From NCBI GenBank assembly GCA_003298465.1, contig QNGA01000008.1, positions 186,001 to 250,000 on the forward strand: a stretch of 64,000 nt of DNA, written 5' to 3'. Positions 62,152 to 64,000 of the stretch are shown here, in pieces. The translations under genes and the position numbers were made by a program. Under the pieces are notes generated by a model. It did not search any database. It was not told where the DNA came from and was given only the letters and a program-made list of their open reading frames with translations. Source of the stretch: a halophilic archaeon. GTDB taxonomy: Archaea > Halobacteriota > Halobacteria > Halobacteriales > Haladaptataceae. Numbering within the stretch: the stretch's first letter is position 1; each line of letters opens with the position of its first letter.

Positions 62152-62826
62152 ATGCTGGGGAAGACACGGCAACCGGACTTACCAACGCTTAACCCAGGGG
62201 TAACGCTGCTCGAAGTAACCGACCGCACGACTGGAACACTCCACTCGCTCGTGCTCGACCACCTGCTCGGCGACGACGGTGATGCTGTTTGGGTTGATGC
62301 CCACGGCCATGGCACGACTCAGCCACTGACTCGCATTGCTCCATCAATGCGAGTACTCGAGCGCATCGCTATCGCGCGTGGGTTCACTCCCTGGCAGCAC
62401 GTCAGTCTGCTTCAGGATCTGCCCGACCAATTCTCGGAGTCGACAGCACTGGTTGTGCTGCCAGCGTTCGACTGGTTCTATCGGTCGGACGATTGCTCGG
62501 ACCGAGAAGGTGAATGGTTGTTCTCGGCGGCCTGCTTGCTGGTCGCTGATCTCGCTGCCAGCGAAGACATCCCGATCGTGCTGACGCGAACAGCTGACGA
62601 CGACTTCACCGCCCCGCTTGCGGATCTCGCGACTGATATTGTGCAATGTGAGGTGACTGAGTTCGGGCCTCGGTTTGCGGGTGAGGACTTCGAGACACTC
62701 GTTTACCCGTCTGGGGATGGGACATTCCAGACGACACTGGCGTACTGGCAGCGCGTGCTGACCGCTCGCCATCCAGCACTTGCCTCGACGGATACCCAGG
62801 AGGTGACCGTCCATGGGACGAACTAA
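62152..62826 (+). CDS. RecA-fold protein lacking a Walker A motif (PolB2 cluster)
   Basis: A 224-residue protein in the place of the RecA/RadA-like gene that accompanies haloarchaeal PolB2. Strands and helices fit a RecA core (VTLLEVTDRTTGTLHSLVLD in the P-loop position, AVWVDAHGHGTTQPL, and TALVVLPAFDWFYRS as a Walker B-like strand). The nucleotide-binding G-x-x-x-x-G-K-T is absent, so it is probably non-hydrolysing. Start ATG 62152; a GTG lies one codon earlier. It overlaps the next gene by 14 bases. Confidence 0.68.
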   Translation: MLGKTRQPDLPTLNPGVTLLEVTDRTTGTLHSLVLDHLLGDDGDAVWVDAHGHGTTQPLTRIAPSMRVLERIAIARGFTPWQHVSLLQDLPDQFSESTALVVLPAFDWFYRSDDCSDREGEWLFSAACLLVADLAASEDIPIVLTRTADDDFTAPLADLATDIVQCEVTEFGPRFAGEDFETLVYPSGDGTFQTTLAYWQRVLTARHPALASTDTQEVTVHGTN

Positions 62827-63085
62827 CCCAACGTATCGCGAGCTGGTGCGGGCGATGGAAGACCGGTGGAGTGACTATCGACGAGCACTCTACCATGGCG
62901 ACCAAGCAGCGTTCGACCGCCTATTCGAACACGTCCGCGGATACGCCGACGCCGGTGGGATGCAGAACCACCAACCAGTCGAGGTCGCTGTCCTCATGTC
63001 GATTGCACTCGCCCACCAGCGACAGCTCGACGATCTTGAAGAGCGCCTCGGCGCCCTTGAAGACGATCTCAACGCCGGCGAGTAA
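62813..63085 (+). CDS. Small helical protein of the PolB2 cluster (DUF8156-like)
   Basis: A 90-residue, mostly helical protein (YRELVRAMEDRWSDYRRALY, LMSIALAHQRQLDDLEERLG with a coiled-coil tail). It sits between the RecA-like gene (14-base overlap) and the PolB2 gene (4 bases), as is usual for this haloarchaeal cluster. Biochemical role unknown. Confidence 0.7.
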   Translation: MGRTNPTYRELVRAMEDRWSDYRRALYHGDQAAFDRLFEHVRGYADAGGMQNHQPVEVAVLMSIALAHQRQLDDLEERLGALEDDLNAGE

Positions 63086-63089
63086 ATGG

Positions 63090-64000
63090 ATGGTGTACAC
63101 GATCGACTATCGCGATGGCGACGTCCTCCGATGGTCGCTCACCGACGACGGCGCCGACTACACAGTCGACGACTCGTACACTCCGTCACTGTACGTCTCT
63201 GCGCATGGAGAGGGGTCGATCCCTGAGATTCAACCGGCAGTCAACGACCATCCTGCCGTCGAGTGGACGGAGGTTGTCGACGAACGGATCTCGTTCCGCC
63301 ATGATCCAGCCCCCGTTCTCAAAATCAACGTCGTCGACCTTGATGCGGTCATAACAATCGCTCGGACTGTTCGTCAATGGGCTGATCCAGCCACGTACCG
63401 CTGCTACAATGTCGACCTTTCCCGGGAGTTTCGCTATTGCCTTGAAACCGATCTTAACCCGCTTCCTGAGCGCGAACTGGAGTGCTTAGAGCTGTCCGTG
63501 CCCGAGTCAGAGCTCGCCAGCAACACCATCACCGAGTGTACGATCGACGACGACCACACTTCCGGAAGCGGTAGAGCAGTGCTCGAAACAATTCGGGCTC
63601 AGCTTGAACGTACTGATCCGGACGTGCTCATGCTGAATACGAGTGATGTTGTCCCTGCACTATACCACCAGGCAGAACGCTGCGACATGGAGTTCGAACT
63701 CGGACGCCTGCCCGGCTGGCAGCAACTCGCAGGTGAATCAACCTACGAAAGCTATGGGCAAGTCGGCCACTCACCCGCCCGCTACAATGTTCCTGGTCGC
63801 GTCATCGTCGACAAGTCGAACACATTCATGTGGAACCAGACGAACCTCGACGGCTGTCTCGATCTCGTCGAACGCTCCTGGAAGCCCTTACAGGAACTCT
63901 CGTGGTCGTCGATCGGGAGTATCCTAACTGCGATTCAGATCCGGGAAGCGCGCGACCGAGACGTGCTCGTCCCGTGGCGGTCGTGGCGTCACGAGCAGTT
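63090..64000 (+). CDS. Family B DNA polymerase, PolB2 type (N-terminal part, cut by window end)
   Basis: An open frame from ATG 63090 (MVYTIDYRDGDVLRWSLTDD) with no stop before 64000, giving about 303 residues of N-terminal and exonuclease-region sequence (VRQWADPATYRCYNVDLSRE, then DVLMLNTSDVVPALYHQAER, and WSSIGSILTAIQIREARDRD). It fits the haloarchaeal PolB2 group that follows a RecA-like and a small helical gene. The usual exonuclease Asp/Glu signature is not obvious, in line with the inactivated exonuclease of this group. The polymerase motifs lie beyond the window. Confidence 0.75.
   Translation, partial: MVYTIDYRDGDVLRWSLTDDGADYTVDDSYTPSLYVSAHGEGSIPEIQPAVNDHPAVEWTEVVDERISFRHDPAPVLKINVVDLDAVITIARTVRQWADPATYRCYNVDLSREFRYCLETDLNPLPERELECLELSVPESELASNTITECTIDDDHTSGSGRAVLETIRAQLERTDPDVLMLNTSDVVPALYHQAERCDMEFELGRLPGWQQLAGESTYESYGQVGHSPARYNVPGRVIVDKSNTFMWNQTNLDGCLDLVERSWKPLQELSWSSIGSILTAIQIREARDRDVLVPWRSWRHEQ

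Overview
The window is haloarchaeal DNA (class Halobacteria). The proteins are strongly acidic, with frequent GAC/GAG codons. Several genes look leaderless, with an AT-rich TATA element about 25-30 bases before the start codon. The content is archaeal: a TFB, a Bat-type HTH regulator, both prenyltransferases of archaeal ether-lipid synthesis, a PolB2 cluster and relatives of halocyanin. No genus can be assigned from the sequence alone.

Region 1 (1-21.4 kb) looks like ordinary but decaying chromosome or megaplasmid DNA. It holds a Bat-like sensor-regulator, glutamate dehydrogenase coupled to a mini zinc protein, HemD, a deaminase, a Gdx/SugE-type exporter, cytochrome bd oxidase (cydAB), a TFB followed by small HTH genes, a lone SdhB-like iron-sulfur protein, tRNA-Glu(CTC), a truncated haemoglobin and an acyl-CoA synthetase. 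Between them lie broken genes: a D-2-hydroxyacid dehydrogenase, a halocyanin split by an insertion, a peroxiredoxin, and a TnpB tail.

Region 2 (21.4-35.3 kb) is plasmid-like. Three coiled-coil plus winged-helix-like proteins (21.8-22.5, 25.1-26.1 and 31.6-32.5 kb) are each set in a block without other known functions. The second and third have iteron or inverted-repeat clusters beside them, which suggests replication or partition modules. Between the first two lies about 2.5 kb without a convincing intact gene. It contains a HicA relic and four diverged tandem copies of a multi-hairpin unit, a candidate undescribed structured RNA. A P450, a rhodanese, a DGGGP synthase and two regulators sit at 26.8-31.3 kb. 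The module at 31.6-34.4 kb is a tightly overlapping seven-gene operon.

Region 3 (35.3-43.2 kb) is a patchwork: AT-rich membrane-protein genes of unknown role, small zinc proteins, a secreted nuclease-fold lipoprotein that seems to lack its catalytic residues, and Nudix, nitronate monooxygenase-like and GNAT enzymes.

Region 4 (43.2-55.4 kb) is a conjugation locus. A 1.3-kb gene-free array of short motifs phased at about 26 nt precedes an HTH gene and a converging operon. That operon encodes a pilin-like protein, a VirB6-like membrane protein, a PrgI/VirB3-like protein, a VirB4 ATPase, a small membrane protein and a VirD4-type coupling ATPase. No relaxase or integrase is visible in the window.

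Region 5 (55.4-64 kb) has a Tat-exported beta-helix lipoprotein, a membrane zincin-like protein, GGGP synthase, an AT-rich stand-alone SF1 helicase, and the RecA-like / small protein / PolB2 cluster, which is cut by the window end.
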